From: Xanthomonas hortorum pv. pelargonii
GTDB lineage: Bacteria; Pseudomonadota; Gammaproteobacteria; Xanthomonadales; Xanthomonadaceae
Assembly: GCF_024499015.1 (NCBI RefSeq)
Contig: NZ_CP098604.1
Location: 3,906,001 to 3,970,000 of the forward strand
Length of the DNA stretch: 64,000 nt
Reading direction: 5' to 3'
Shown here: in pieces, positions 37,561 to 47,318 of the stretch
How positions within the stretch are numbered: the stretch's first letter is position 1
How the letters are laid out: every line of letters begins with the position of its first letter
The notes under the pieces: generated by a model
Told to the model about the DNA's origin: nothing
Databases searched by the model: none
What the model saw: only the letters and a program-made list of their open reading frames with translations
Made by a program: the position numbers and the translations under genes

Positions 37561-38746
37561 CGGCGGATCTCCTCGAAGGGAAGCGCACCAGAACGGTGAG
37601 CGCAGCGGCCGCCGCAGCCAGCGCGGCAGCCAGGAAAGGGGTGGCAGGGCCGGCCGCCTGGGCCAGCGCGCCGGCGGCAGCACCGGCGAACACGCCGGCC
37701 CATTTGCCGCAGGCATCGAAGCGGCCGAACAAGCGTCCGGCGCCGTGTCCGCTGGCGACCATGGCCAGGCTGCGGTTGAGCCCACGCAGGCCGAACAACA
37801 TGCCGAACCCGAACAGCACACGCGCAACTGCCAGCGTGATGGGGTCGTGCAACAGCGCCTGCCACACGCAGGCCACGGCGAATACCACCAGGCCGGGCAC
37901 CAGCCACGCTTCGCCATCGCCGCGCCGCCACCACGGCAGCACCACCAGATAGACCAGATGCGGCAGGCTGTAGAGCAGGCCGGCCAGCGCGTCGTGGCCG
38001 GCGCCGCGCGCCAGCGCATACGGGATGAAGTAGGGGAAGGTCACCACCATCGCGAAGCAGAACAGGAATTGCGCGATCATCAGTGCAGGCCACAGTGCGT
38101 TGGCCGTGGTGGTTGTCTGTGGTGAGGCCGACTGCGCCGACCCAGCTGCGTGCCTGGACGGCATCGACTTCGCAGTGGAAGCTGTCGGCCGCACCGCAGG
38201 CCGATCGGCCGGCAAACGCCAGGTCAGCGCGAACGCCAGCAGCGGCAACAGCGCGAGCGCGCGATACAGCGACTGCGCCGGGCCAAGCGCCAGTGCAAGA
38301 CCCAACAACGCAGGCGCGCTGACCATCGCCAGGCGCGCCGAATACTGCGTCCAGTCCAGCGCACGCGCCAATGGGCCGGCCTGCGGCTGGCTGGCCAGAT
38401 ACGCATTGGCCGCCGCCAGCGAGCCGCCGCAGGTGCCTTGCACGATCAGCCCAATCACCAGCCAGGTCAGCGACGGTGCGAAGCCGGCGATCGCAAAGCC
38501 CACTGCCAGCCCCAGTTGCGCACGCAACAGCGAACGCTTGCGTCCATAACGGTCGGCCAGACGCCCCCAGGTACTTGCCGTCAACGCCGTGCACAGCGTC
38601 GGCAACACGTACAGCACACCGCTCCAGCCAACCGCTGCCGACGGCGCCAGTTCGGCCAGCACCTGCGGCAGAAACAATGGCATGCCCAACGCGGTGAAGG
38701 CGGCCAGGTAATGCGCCGCCAGCACCGGGCCCAGAACACGCTTCAT
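37538..38746 (-). CDS. xssC: MFS exporter of the siderophore operon (PvsC-like)
   Basis: A 402-residue major-facilitator protein with about 12 membrane segments and the loop motif GRLADRYGRKRSLL between segments 2 and 3. A polar central loop (about 195-220, PSRHAAGSAQSASPQTTT) separates the halves. In the vibrioferrin locus PvsC exports the siderophore; the same job is inferred here. It overlaps xssB (ATGA-type, 4 nt) and xssD (23 nt). Confidence 0.85.
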   Translation of the reverse strand: MKRVLGPVLAAHYLAAFTALGMPLFLPQVLAELAPSAAVGWSGVLYVLPTLCTALTASTWGRLADRYGRKRSLLRAQLGLAVGFAIAGFAPSLTWLVIGLIVQGTCGGSLAAANAYLASQPQAGPLARALDWTQYSARLAMVSAPALLGLALALGPAQSLYRALALLPLLAFALTWRLPADRPAVRPTASTAKSMPSRHAAGSAQSASPQTTTTANALWPALMIAQFLFCFAMVVTFPYFIPYALARGAGHDALAGLLYSLPHLVYLVVLPWWRRGDGEAWLVPGLVVFAVACVWQALLHDPITLAVARVLFGFGMLFGLRGLNRSLAMVASGHGAGRLFGRFDACGKWAGVFAGAAAGALAQAAGPATPFLAAALAAAAAALTVLVRFPSRRSADVAAHDA

Positions 38747-40545
38747 CGCTGAGCGCCCGCCTGCCGACGCAGCGTGTGCTGCGCGCCAGCGAATGCCTCG
38801 CCGAAGGGATTGGGCGCGCTATCGCCGTAGAACTTGTTGATATCCGTTGCACCGGTGAGCTGTTTGCTGAGCAGGCTGCCGGCGCTGAGCAGGTACTTCA
38901 CCGGCAGCCGCGGCGCGGCCAGCAAGCGGCGCGCGGGGCTGGTGTCGATGCCATCGATGTCCAGTTGCGCCAGCGTCAAGGCGAACTGCGTCTGCAACTG
39001 CGTATACAGCGGCGCACGCAGCGCGGGCTGCCATTCGGCCAGACCTTCCAGCACCGCCTGCAGATCCAGTTGCAGCACGATGGTGCAGAACATCTGCGCC
39101 AGGGCGTGCGGATCGTCCACCGCGATACGCGCGTCGTGCAGCGTGCCGAGTGTGTCCAGATCCGGCAGCTGCGCGCGCAACTGCGGCAGCGCGATGCGCG
39201 CGGCGTCGTTGTCCTTCATCAGCAGCCGCGTCGCCTGGCCATCGGCGTACACCAGCACGCTGTTCTGCTGGTTGGCTTCCAGTGCGATGCCGTAGCGCAG
39301 CCACAAGCGCAGATGCACCGCGAGCAGCAGCTCCGTGTAATCGCGCCACCAGTTCAGTACATCACCCTGCATGAAGCGCTCGGCCAGATGGATCGCCATC
39401 GGCCGGCCATCCGGCAACAGCGCGCATAGCGCAGCAACCGGCACCAGCGTAGCGTCGCCCAGCGGCGGATAACGCCGCACCAGATAGGCCAGATGACGCG
39501 TCTCACCCACATGCCCACCATGCGATTCGTCCACGAACACGCAGCGGCCGTGCAGTGCCGGGTCCAGCGCATCGATGCGACGCAAGGCACGCTCCAGCCA
39601 GTGGCCGTCGTACAGCGTGGAGGGCTTGATCAAACGCAGATTGAGCGCGCCCAGCGTGCGCATCGGGATCGGCAACTTGAGATGTAGTTGCGGATGCTGC
39701 AGAGGCACCAGCGTGCGCACCGACAGGGTAGGGCGTACCTCCAGCCAGGCCTGCGGTGCACGCAAGCTGCCTGCAGGCAGCGCGAAGCCGTCCTGCTCCA
39801 GCCGCGCCCACACCAGCGGATGCACCGGCCAGGCGATGTGCGTGTCGGCCAGTTCGGGCGGCAAACCCAGCGTGGCGAAGTCCGGCCACAGCTCGGCCGG
39901 TAACGCGCTGGTACAGGTGACCTGCGCACGCGGAATCGCCAGCCAGCGCAGCGTAAAGGTGGGCGCGAATTCGGGCGCGTAATCGCGCAGTTCCGATGCA
40001 TCCAGCCCGGCCTTGGCGCGTGCGGTCGGGTAGAACGGATGGTCGCGGTAGCTGGCCAGTTGATCGCAGCGATACGCGCGCTCGGCGGCGTCTGCATGTT
40101 GCAGCGCGTTGAGCAGCGCAGGCGCCTGTGCATCGTAGGCCTGGCGCGCCAGGCCGAGATGTGCGGCGGCGCATTCGGCTTCTTCGGCATAGGCGCGATG
40201 CAACTGCTGCGTGTCCATGTCGAGCTGCGCGCTCATGCGTTGCAGCCATGTCTGCGCACCGCGTTCGATATGCACACCGTCAGCACGTTGCACAATCCAG
40301 CTGTCGCCACAGGCGCTGATGTCCTGCAGGTAGCCCTGCCGGTGGATCGGCAACCACACCGTGCCATCGGGCAGGTGCGCGATGCGCCACCAGCCTTCCA
40401 CCGGGCTGGGGTCGGTCCATGCCGCCAGCAGCGTTGCATCGGGTGTTGCGGCACTGCCACGTGTGGCGATCCCACGCAGGTCTTCGCGCAGGCAGGCATC
40501 GATGATGCGGGTGGCGATGTAGCGTCGGTCCGCTGTACTGCTCAT
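38743..40545 (-). CDS. xssB: IucA/IucC-type siderophore synthetase (PvsB-like)
   Basis: A 600-residue NRPS-independent synthetase. DHPFYPTARAKAGL is the ATP-binding block. TLSVRTLVPLQHPQLHLKLPIPM, VDESHGGHVGETRHLAYLVR and ALEANQQNSVLVYADGQATRLLMKDNDAAR are family hallmarks. The start ATG at 40545 overlaps the xssA stop. It is the second synthetase of the pathway; xssB and xssD differ in sequence and probably act at different condensation steps. Confidence 0.88.
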   Translation of the reverse strand: MSSTADRRYIATRIIDACLREDLRGIATRGSAATPDATLLAAWTDPSPVEGWWRIAHLPDGTVWLPIHRQGYLQDISACGDSWIVQRADGVHIERGAQTWLQRMSAQLDMDTQQLHRAYAEEAECAAAHLGLARQAYDAQAPALLNALQHADAAERAYRCDQLASYRDHPFYPTARAKAGLDASELRDYAPEFAPTFTLRWLAIPRAQVTCTSALPAELWPDFATLGLPPELADTHIAWPVHPLVWARLEQDGFALPAGSLRAPQAWLEVRPTLSVRTLVPLQHPQLHLKLPIPMRTLGALNLRLIKPSTLYDGHWLERALRRIDALDPALHGRCVFVDESHGGHVGETRHLAYLVRRYPPLGDATLVPVAALCALLPDGRPMAIHLAERFMQGDVLNWWRDYTELLLAVHLRLWLRYGIALEANQQNSVLVYADGQATRLLMKDNDAARIALPQLRAQLPDLDTLGTLHDARIAVDDPHALAQMFCTIVLQLDLQAVLEGLAEWQPALRAPLYTQLQTQFALTLAQLDIDGIDTSPARRLLAAPRLPVKYLLSAGSLLSKQLTGATDINKFYGDSAPNPFGEAFAGAQHTLRRQAGAQR

Positions 40546-41768
40546 GCGCGCAGCTCCGCGCTGTCGATCCGCCATTGCAAGCCCGCTTCGGCATGCACTA
40601 CCGCCTGCTCCAGCGCCTGCGCATCGCAGGCAACTGCGCTCAGCACGCCCAGATAATCCTTGTTGGAATGGCTCAGCCGGATGCGTTCGCCCGGCGCGCG
40701 CATGCGCCGGTACTGCACATCGCTGTGCGCAGTGTGATGGCGGCGGTCTTCGCTGGCGGCCACCAATTCGCCGTCTTGCTCGGCAACGTAGTAGCGCAGC
40801 AATGCATGTGCGCGATCGCTGCGCAGTTGCGGCAGCGGCAAGCCCAGATGCGGTGCCAGCGCGGCGTTGAACCACTGCTTGCCGAACATGCTGTCGAGCA
40901 GGAATTCGCGGCGGTCGCCGATGCTGCGGTAGTTGATCTCCACCAGCACCGGGCCATCGCGGGTGAGGATGAATTCGCTATGGCATAGCCCGAAACCGAC
41001 ACCAAAACTGCGCAGCTGTTCCAGCGCCTGCGCAATCACCGGCGTTTCCACACGTGCATCCCACTGCGCTTCGCATTCCACAAAATGCGGCGGCGGCGAC
41101 AAGCGCACCTTGAAGCCGCCCAGCGCCTGCAGCGTGTGGCCGTCGCCCAGCGTTTCCAGCGTAAACAGGGCACCTTCCAGCATGCCTTCCAGCAACACGG
41201 TGCGCTGCGGATGGCGCTGCCACACATCGTCCAGATAGGCCTGCAGTTGCACGGCATCGGCGCAGTGGCGCACGTCCAGGCTGGCGACGCCTTCGCGCGG
41301 CTTGGCGACCACCGGCCACGCAATGTCGGCCGGCAACGCTGCGCCCGGCGCCAACGTGCAGAACCACGGCGATGGCAGTCCGCGCACACGCAAACGCTGA
41401 CGCATCGCTGCCTTGTTCTTGGCCGCGTAGCACACCTGCCAATCCTTGCCCGGCAGGCCCAGACCGGCAGCGACCAGCGCAGTGCTGGTCTGCAGATGAT
41501 CGCTGTTGCTGAACACTGCGCGCGGCGACACGTCTGCGTCGTGCAGCACATCCAGCACGCCGAGCGGATTGAACACATCGCATTCGATCACCCGCTGCGG
41601 TGCGTGCGCCGGGTGCTCGCGGAAATGGCTAAGGTGATCGAGTCGGTGATCGGTCAGCAACCACACCGGTAGGTCCAGCGCATGCGCGGCAGGCAGAAAG
41701 CCTTCGGTGATGGCCGGATGGCAGACATGGGTGAGGATCACCAACGGTGCAGCGGATGTCACAGTCAT
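40542..41768 (-). CDS. xssA: ATP-grasp ligase of siderophore synthesis (PvsA-like)
   Basis: A 408-residue ATP-grasp protein. WPVVAKPREGVASLDVRHCADAV is the nucleotide-binding Lys/Gly loop, LLEGMLEGALFTLETLGDG the second lobe, and ILTRDGPVLVEINYRSIGDRREF the metal-binding Glu/Asn block. PvsA catalyses an amide bond in vibrioferrin assembly; the same type of step is inferred. The start at 41768 is chosen for its GAGAGCT ribosome site; upstream in-frame sequence lies in a 252-nt gap after xsuA. Confidence 0.85.
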   Translation of the reverse strand: MTVTSAAPLVILTHVCHPAITEGFLPAAHALDLPVWLLTDHRLDHLSHFREHPAHAPQRVIECDVFNPLGVLDVLHDADVSPRAVFSNSDHLQTSTALVAAGLGLPGKDWQVCYAAKNKAAMRQRLRVRGLPSPWFCTLAPGAALPADIAWPVVAKPREGVASLDVRHCADAVQLQAYLDDVWQRHPQRTVLLEGMLEGALFTLETLGDGHTLQALGGFKVRLSPPPHFVECEAQWDARVETPVIAQALEQLRSFGVGFGLCHSEFILTRDGPVLVEINYRSIGDRREFLLDSMFGKQWFNAALAPHLGLPLPQLRSDRAHALLRYYVAEQDGELVAASEDRRHHTAHSDVQYRRMRAPGERIRLSHSNKDYLGVLSAVACDAQALEQAVVHAEAGLQWRIDSAELRA

Positions 41769-42020
41769 GGCAGCTCTCGATTCAACAGGACGGTGGAAAA
41801 ACCGGTACTGAAACGGGCTGCCTGGCGCCGCGGGGGCGTTGGGTGGCCTGCGATGCGGTGATCGCATGCCGCATGCTGCGGCGGTGATGCGTGCGTCATG
41901 CACGCCGTATTGTCTGAGGCGCTCGCCAGCGCGACCGCCGTTGCCCGAAGGCGCGACCGACGCCCCTGTGCGTCGGTCGTTTGCAGCAGTTATTTATTGG
42001 CGCAGGTTTAAAACGTGGGC

Positions 42021-44153
42021 TTAAAAGGTGTACTCCAGCCCGGCGGTGACCGTGCGCGATGGCGCGGCCTGGCGGCCCCACGGGCTGGTATCCACACCGC
42101 GGAACCAGTACTGCCGATCGAACAGGTTGTTGATCGCCAGCGATGCGCTGAATTTTTGTCCATCGCGTTCGAACAGGGTATGGCTGACCTGCGTGTTCCA
42201 CACCATGTAGGCCGGCAACTGGCCCACCGATGCGATGGCGTTCTCCTGCACGGTATTGGCCGCGTCGCTGAAGGCCTTGCTGAAGTAATAGCCGGAAAGC
42301 GCGACAGTGGTATGACCGAGCGCGTAGGTACTGCCCAGCGTGATCTGATTGCGTGAGGTGTAAGGCACGCGGAAGCCACGAAATGCGCCCGATTCCTGGC
42401 TGGCATCCAGATATGCATAACCGGCGTTGAGGGTGAGCGCACGCAGATTTTCCGGGCTCCATTGCAGTTCCAACTCGCCGCCTTGATGGCGGGTCTTGCC
42501 GAGGTTGCGGAACACGCGCGTGGTGTTGTCCAGCTGGATCTGCTGATCGAAATCGATCAGATACGCACCGAGCTGGATGCGAGTGCGCTCGTTGGGTTGA
42601 TAGCGCGTGCCGGCTTCGTAGTTCCAGGCCAGTTCGGCATCCAGATTGTTGCCGAAGATGATCTGGGTGACCTGCGGCGCACGCATCGAGCGTTGCCCAT
42701 CGGCATAGAAGAACCACTGTTCGTTGGCCTGAAATCCAACCGTCAGACCCGGCAACACATCGCGGGTCTGGTTGAGCGTGCGCACGCCGGTGGCGCGATT
42801 GAAATAGCGCGAATCCAGCCGCTCGTAGCGCAGGCCCGGCGTGATGGTGAAACGTTCGTCGGGCAGGGTGATCGCGTTGCTGACGTAAGCGGCCAAGGCG
42901 CGATCTTCGAACTGCCAATCGCGCACGCTGGTGAACAGGCCATCGCGCAGGCGCAGATTGCCGACCAGAAAATCGATGTCTTCGTGCACGGCGCGCACAC
43001 CGGCGGTCCACTGCTGACGCACGCCACTGGCATCGCCCATGCTCCAGCTCAGACGTGGCTCGCTGCCGACCACGCGGAAATCGCGCGGTGCGGTCTGGCG
43101 CAGTTGCGGCGGCAGGTCCGAACGCCAGGTTTCGGTGGCGGCCTGACGCATGCCGACGATGAAGTTGCGGCTGCTGCGTGCGCTGAAGTTGGTCCAATCC
43201 AGGCGCACATCCTTCATCGGGCCCCAATCGCCCAGCAACTGCTGGTAGCTCAGCGATGCACGCGTGGTGCGGCCGTTGAAGCTGTCCAGCGGGCGTGTGG
43301 ATTGACGCGGGTCGCGCCGGTAATCGTCCGGGCTCAGCGCACCGGCCAGATCCATGTCGACCAGATAACGCTGCACGCTGGCCTTGAGCAACTTGGTGTC
43401 GTCCAGCCACCATTCCGCACGTACGCGTAGATTGCTGATATCGGTATCGCTGTGCGCGCGCCAATACTCGCCATAGGTGCGATTGGCATCGACCTGCATG
43501 CCGAAGTTGTCGGTGAGATAGCCGCCGCTGCTGAGCGCGCTGTCCTGCAGAAACTGGCCCTGGCCGCCGGCGGTGATCTTGTGCGCCAGCGTGGTGCTCC
43601 ATGCGCTGGGGATCTCCTTGCTGACCAGATTGATCACCCCGCCCACGTTGTTCGGCCCGTACTGCACGGCCGCACCGCCGCGCACGATATCGATGCGGTC
43701 GATCTGATTCAGCCCCACCGGAAACAGCGACAGACTGGTCTGCCCATACGGCGCCAATGCCAGTGGAATGCCGTCTTCCAGCACCTGCACACGGCCGCTG
43801 CGGCTTTCGTAAAGGCCGCGCAGCATCAGCTGCGGCAACGCGCCGGTGCCGGTTTCGTCGAAGATCTTGATGCCCGGCACGCGTTGCAGCGCATCGTCCA
43901 GCGAGCGGTTGCCACCGTTGCGCAGCTGTTCGCGATCGATCACCTGGCGGCTGCCGGCATAACGCTGCACATCGTCGGGTTTGGAACGCCCGAGCAGGCT
44001 GCCCTGCACCTGGATCGCATCCAATGCGCGGATCGGCGTTTGTGCATCGGCGGCATCGGCATCTGGCGACTCGATGGCGAACGCCAACTGCGGCAGAGCC
44101 AAAGTGATCGCAGCGATGGCGATGGCCAGGGCGTGGAAACGGAACGTCGACAT
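42021..44153 (-). CDS. xsuA: TonB-dependent ferric-siderophore receptor
   Basis: A 710-residue FecA-like receptor. The signal peptide ends QLAFAIES. ALDAIQVQGSLLGRSKPDDVQRYAGSRQVID is the TonB-box/plug start, followed by LMLRGLYESRSGRVQVLEDGIPLALAPYGQTSLSLFPVGL and IDIVRGGAAVQYGPNNVGGVINLVSKEIP. The barrel ends VTAGLEYTF. Directly adjoining genes are the aldolase-like gene (0 nt apart) and the xss genes, so the ligand is almost certainly the ferric xanthoferrin-type siderophore made by this operon. Confidence 0.9.
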   Translation of the reverse strand: MSTFRFHALAIAIAAITLALPQLAFAIESPDADAADAQTPIRALDAIQVQGSLLGRSKPDDVQRYAGSRQVIDREQLRNGGNRSLDDALQRVPGIKIFDETGTGALPQLMLRGLYESRSGRVQVLEDGIPLALAPYGQTSLSLFPVGLNQIDRIDIVRGGAAVQYGPNNVGGVINLVSKEIPSAWSTTLAHKITAGGQGQFLQDSALSSGGYLTDNFGMQVDANRTYGEYWRAHSDTDISNLRVRAEWWLDDTKLLKASVQRYLVDMDLAGALSPDDYRRDPRQSTRPLDSFNGRTTRASLSYQQLLGDWGPMKDVRLDWTNFSARSSRNFIVGMRQAATETWRSDLPPQLRQTAPRDFRVVGSEPRLSWSMGDASGVRQQWTAGVRAVHEDIDFLVGNLRLRDGLFTSVRDWQFEDRALAAYVSNAITLPDERFTITPGLRYERLDSRYFNRATGVRTLNQTRDVLPGLTVGFQANEQWFFYADGQRSMRAPQVTQIIFGNNLDAELAWNYEAGTRYQPNERTRIQLGAYLIDFDQQIQLDNTTRVFRNLGKTRHQGGELELQWSPENLRALTLNAGYAYLDASQESGAFRGFRVPYTSRNQITLGSTYALGHTTVALSGYYFSKAFSDAANTVQENAIASVGQLPAYMVWNTQVSHTLFERDGQKFSASLAINNLFDRQYWFRGVDTSPWGRQAAPSRTVTAGLEYTF

Positions 44154-44915
44154 CTACGGCGTGCTCCTGCAGGCGGGTGGTGAAGTGGGTATGGCGAATG
44201 TGGCCAGGTGGCTGCGCAGTGCACGTTGCATCAGTGCGCGGTCTTCGCCGGCAAGCAGCCAGCGCAAATCGGGCTGTTGCAGCCAGTGCGCGCGTTGCGC
44301 ATCGGTGCGCGGATTGGGGCAGAACGGCACCTCGGCAGCAACGCATTGCGCATGCAGTTGCAGCAGCAGCTCCCACACCTGTGGATGGGTCGGTTGCGGG
44401 CCCAGGCCCAGATCCAGCGCAAGATCCAGCGCGCCTTCCATCACCAGCGCCACACCGGGCACGGCAAGCATCTCGGGCAGCGCAGCAACACCGGCCGCGC
44501 TTTCGATCATCGGCACGATGCGGATATCGCGATTGGCTCGTGCGATGTAGCTGGGCAGATCGACGTTGCCAAAGCCGGTGACACGCCCGCCGGTGATGCC
44601 GCGCCGGCCCAGCGGCGGAAACCGCGCCGCAGCGATGGCGGAGGCCAGTTGTGCCGCTGACTCGGCGCGCGGAATCACGATCCCGCGTGCGCCGGCATCG
44701 AGCACGCGACCGATCAGTTTTTCGTCGACCTCCGGCACGCGCACCCAGGCCTCACAGCCGGACAGCTCGCATGCGCGGATGGCGTGTTCCAGCTCATCCG
44801 GCGCGCGCAGCACATGCTCCAGATCCAGCACCACAAAGCCATAGCCGATCCGGCCCAGCAGCTCGCACAGCTGCACGCTTGGCAACGCATTGAGAACGCC
44901 AACCGCAAACGCCAT
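44154..44915 (-). CDS. HpcH/HpaI-family aldolase or citrate-lyase-like protein, first gene of the operon
   Basis: About 253 residues with the HpcH/HpaI TIM-barrel order: GYGFVVLDLEHVLRAPDELEHAIRA, VRVPEVDEKLIGRVLDAGARGIVIPRAESA, GRRGITGGRVTGFG, VPMIESAAGVAALPEMLAVPGVALVMEGALDLALDLG. The Glu in MIES and Asp in ALDLA are where the family binds its metal. Being first in the siderophore operon behind a Fur box, it may provide or recycle a 2-oxo acid or citrate-type precursor; that is inference. A TTG at 44930 in the same frame is an alternative start. Confidence 0.78.
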   Translation of the reverse strand: MAFAVGVLNALPSVQLCELLGRIGYGFVVLDLEHVLRAPDELEHAIRACELSGCEAWVRVPEVDEKLIGRVLDAGARGIVIPRAESAAQLASAIAAARFPPLGRRGITGGRVTGFGNVDLPSYIARANRDIRIVPMIESAAGVAALPEMLAVPGVALVMEGALDLALDLGLGPQPTHPQVWELLLQLHAQCVAAEVPFCPNPRTDAQRAHWLQQPDLRWLLAGEDRALMQRALRSHLATFAIPTSPPACRSTP

Positions 44916-44958
44916 GGATGAGGCCGCCAAGGAAACGGGCGTTCATCCTGCTCTTGAT

Positions 44959-44977
44959 GGGAATGATTATCAAGTGT
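44959..44977 (-). promoter_or_regulatory. Fur-type iron box of the siderophore operon
   Basis: The minus strand contains GATAATCATT, identical to the central ten positions of the Fur consensus; the full 19 positions match 12 of 19. It lies about 45-60 nt upstream of the first gene and predicts iron-repressed expression. Confidence 0.65.
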
Positions 44978-45064
44978 GTCTGGAGGGCAGTTTGTGGTGC
45001 CCTGGTCGCAGTTTGATCAAGACACTGCGGCAGTCCTTTCCGTACTGAATAAATGGCGGGCAAT

Positions 45065-45097
45065 AAAAAACCCGCAGACAGCGCCGGCGGGTTTTTT
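45065..45097. terminator. Rho-independent terminator
   Basis: AAAAAACCCGC, 11-nt loop, GCGGGTTTTTT: a GC stem flanked by A6 and T6, so it can work both ways. It lies 36 nt beyond the stop of the ybaL-type gene, which it probably terminates, and separates it from the siderophore promoter. Confidence 0.9.
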
Positions 45098-45132
45098 GTT
45101 TCGTGCGGTGTTGCCTGATGCTGCGCTGCAGC

Positions 45133-46830
45133 TTACGACGCCGGCACGCGCAACGCCCGATACGGCGGGGTCGACATCACCATTTCGGCCAGCGAATAGG
45201 CCAGCTCCCGTTCGGCCAGCACCGCGCCGTCGGCGCCGTGAGCGAGTAGATGCTTGACCTCGGCATCGCTGTGCGCACGCGCCAGCAAGGTCAGCGAGGG
45301 ATTGATCGCACGCAGCTTGGCCAGCGCTTCGCCGGCTTCGAGCGGCTGCGGGATCGCAAGAATTGCGATCTTGGCGTGCTCCGGGCGCGCCTCGGCCAAC
45401 ACGCGGTCGGCCGCCGCGCTGCCACGGATGCCGGGGATGCCGGCCGCATGCGCCTTGGCCACGTGATCGCCGTTGTCGTCGATCACCAGCACCGGCACGC
45501 CGCGGCTACGCAACAACTGCGCCAGCGCACTGCCCACGCGGCCGTAGCCGATCACGATGGCATGGCCGTCCAGTTGCAGCGGCGGGCCGGGCGGCAGCTC
45601 CGGTTCCACCGTGGCCGGGGCGTCCTGCGCCTGTCTGGCCTGCCAGCGGTCCAGCCACGAGAACAGGAACGGGTTGGCGATGATCGACAGCAGCGCGCCG
45701 GCCAGGATCAGGTCGCGCCCGGTTTCGGGCAGGATCGCCAGCTGCACGCCCAGCCCGGCCAGGATGAAAGAGAACTCGCCGATCTGCGCCAGACTAGTGG
45801 AAATGGTCAGCGCAGTGCCGGTGGGGTGGCCGAATGCACGCACGATCACAAACGCGGCCAGCGACTTGCCCAAGGTCACGGTCAGGAACGTGGCCAACAC
45901 CTGCCACGGATGCTCGACCAGAATCATCGGGTCGAACAACATGCCCACCGACACGAAGAACAGCACTGCGAACGCATCGCGCAACGGCAGCGAATCGCTG
46001 GCCGCCTTGTGGCTGAGCTCGGATTCCTTGAGCAACATCCCGGCGAAGAATGCGCCCAGTGCGAACGACACGCCGAACAGGGTGGCCGACACGAACGCCA
46101 CGCCCAGCGCGATGCCGAGCACCGCCAAGGTGAACAACTCGCGCGAACCGGTGGCAGCGACTTTTTCCAGCGACCACGGAATCACCCGGCGCCCGATCAC
46201 CAGCATCACCGCCACGAACGCCACCATCTTGAACAGCGTCAAACCGAGCGCGGCCAGCAGCGAGGTGGATTCGCCAGCGTGCGCGGCAGCCGGCGCGGCG
46301 GTGCCCAGCACCTCGGCCAATGCCGGCAACATCACCAGCGCGATCACCATCACCAGGTCTTCGACGATCAACCAGCCGACCGCGATGCGGCCACGCTGGG
46401 TTTCCAGCAGGCGGCGTTCTTCCAATGCGCGCAGCAGCACCACGGTACTGGCCACCGACAGCGCCAGACCGAACACCAGCCCATGCATCAACGGCCAGCC
46501 CATGCTCCAGGCCAATGCCCAGCCAAGCAGCGTGGCGACCACGATCTGCGCCAACGCACCGGGGATCGCGATCCACTTCACTTCCATCAAATCGTCGAGC
46601 GAGAAGTGCAGGCCCACGCCGAACATCAGCAGCATCACACCCAGCTCGGACAGCTGGTTGGCCATGGTCTGGTCGGCCACGAAGCCGGGCGTGAATGGCC
46701 CGACGCACACGCCTGCCAGCAGATAGCCGACCAGCGGCGAGAGCTTCACTTTCTGTGCGAGCGTGCCCAGCACGAAAGCGACCGCGAGGCCGACGGCGAT
46801 GATGTCGATGAGGCTGGTGTCGTGATGCAT
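45133..46830 (-). CDS. ybaL: Kef/YbaL-type monovalent cation:proton antiporter with TrkA-N domain
   Basis: A 565-residue CPA2 antiporter. Twelve to thirteen membrane segments occupy about residues 10-400 (LSPLVGYLLAGVCVGPFTPG, LLMFGVGLHFSLDDL, SVASTVVLLRALEERRLL, ALGAFFAGMLLKESELSHKA). A cytoplasmic Rossmann TrkA-N domain follows from about 425 (HAIVIGYGRVGSALAQLL, VIDDN). It lacks the last part of longer KefB/C proteins, matching YbaL. It likely exchanges K+ or Na+ for protons under nucleotide control. Confidence 0.85.
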   Translation of the reverse strand: MHHDTSLIDIIAVGLAVAFVLGTLAQKVKLSPLVGYLLAGVCVGPFTPGFVADQTMANQLSELGVMLLMFGVGLHFSLDDLMEVKWIAIPGALAQIVVATLLGWALAWSMGWPLMHGLVFGLALSVASTVVLLRALEERRLLETQRGRIAVGWLIVEDLVMVIALVMLPALAEVLGTAAPAAAHAGESTSLLAALGLTLFKMVAFVAVMLVIGRRVIPWSLEKVAATGSRELFTLAVLGIALGVAFVSATLFGVSFALGAFFAGMLLKESELSHKAASDSLPLRDAFAVLFFVSVGMLFDPMILVEHPWQVLATFLTVTLGKSLAAFVIVRAFGHPTGTALTISTSLAQIGEFSFILAGLGVQLAILPETGRDLILAGALLSIIANPFLFSWLDRWQARQAQDAPATVEPELPPGPPLQLDGHAIVIGYGRVGSALAQLLRSRGVPVLVIDDNGDHVAKAHAAGIPGIRGSAAADRVLAEARPEHAKIAILAIPQPLEAGEALAKLRAINPSLTLLARAHSDAEVKHLLAHGADGAVLAERELAYSLAEMVMSTPPYRALRVPAS

Positions 46831-47318
46831 TCCAATCCGTTGTGAGGTTGTCCGAGAATAGCGAGGGCGACCCAGCCAACGGCACTGCGCCGGGCATCGC
46901 CTGCGGGCCTTGTGTGGTCATGGCTGGAGTCCGGCGAGGGGAACAAGACCGCGTTGCAGGTCCGGTTGGCCGGACGCCCATAGTACACAGCGCTTGATTA
47001 ACGCGATGCGACACGTGGCGCATGCACGCAAACGGATGCACGCGTTGGGCGCGGCATGTGGACTCCACGAGCGTGCGTGCGCCAGTGCGACAGCGAGATG
47101 CACTGCACAGACAGGCAACGCCGAATTAACTTTGACGACAAGGCTTCGCGCCTGGGTAAGGCACGTGCGCGATGTCGGTCGACAATGCCGCTGACAAATC
47201 GCCTCTGACAATCAGCGATGTCCCTGTTGAAGAGCCTGCGTTCTTCATCAGGTCCAAGTCCTTATCGCCCCAGCCCCCATCGCCCATCTGCGGATGGTGA
47301 CGCCACACGAGCCAGGCC
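46831..47318. other. Divergent intergenic region
   Basis: 488 nt between the antiporter and P450 start codons. It must carry both promoters. No operator, hairpin or small gene was recognised; a TTGACG at 47132 lacks a convincing -10 partner. Confidence 0.5.

Noticed and set aside
41769..42020. Extra gene or N-terminal extension in the gap between xsuA and xssA
   Set aside because: The frame is open but the sequence has no family similarity and a good ribosome site sits directly before the ATG at 41768.
44916..44930. TTG start for the aldolase-like gene
   Set aside because: The ATG at 44915 is in frame and gives a normal family length; the TTG adds five residues with no better ribosome site. 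Kept only as an alternative.
45250..46845. Plus-strand 531-codon frame over the antiporter gene
   Set aside because: Gln/Arg/His-rich antisense shadow; the antiporter on the other strand has clear motifs.
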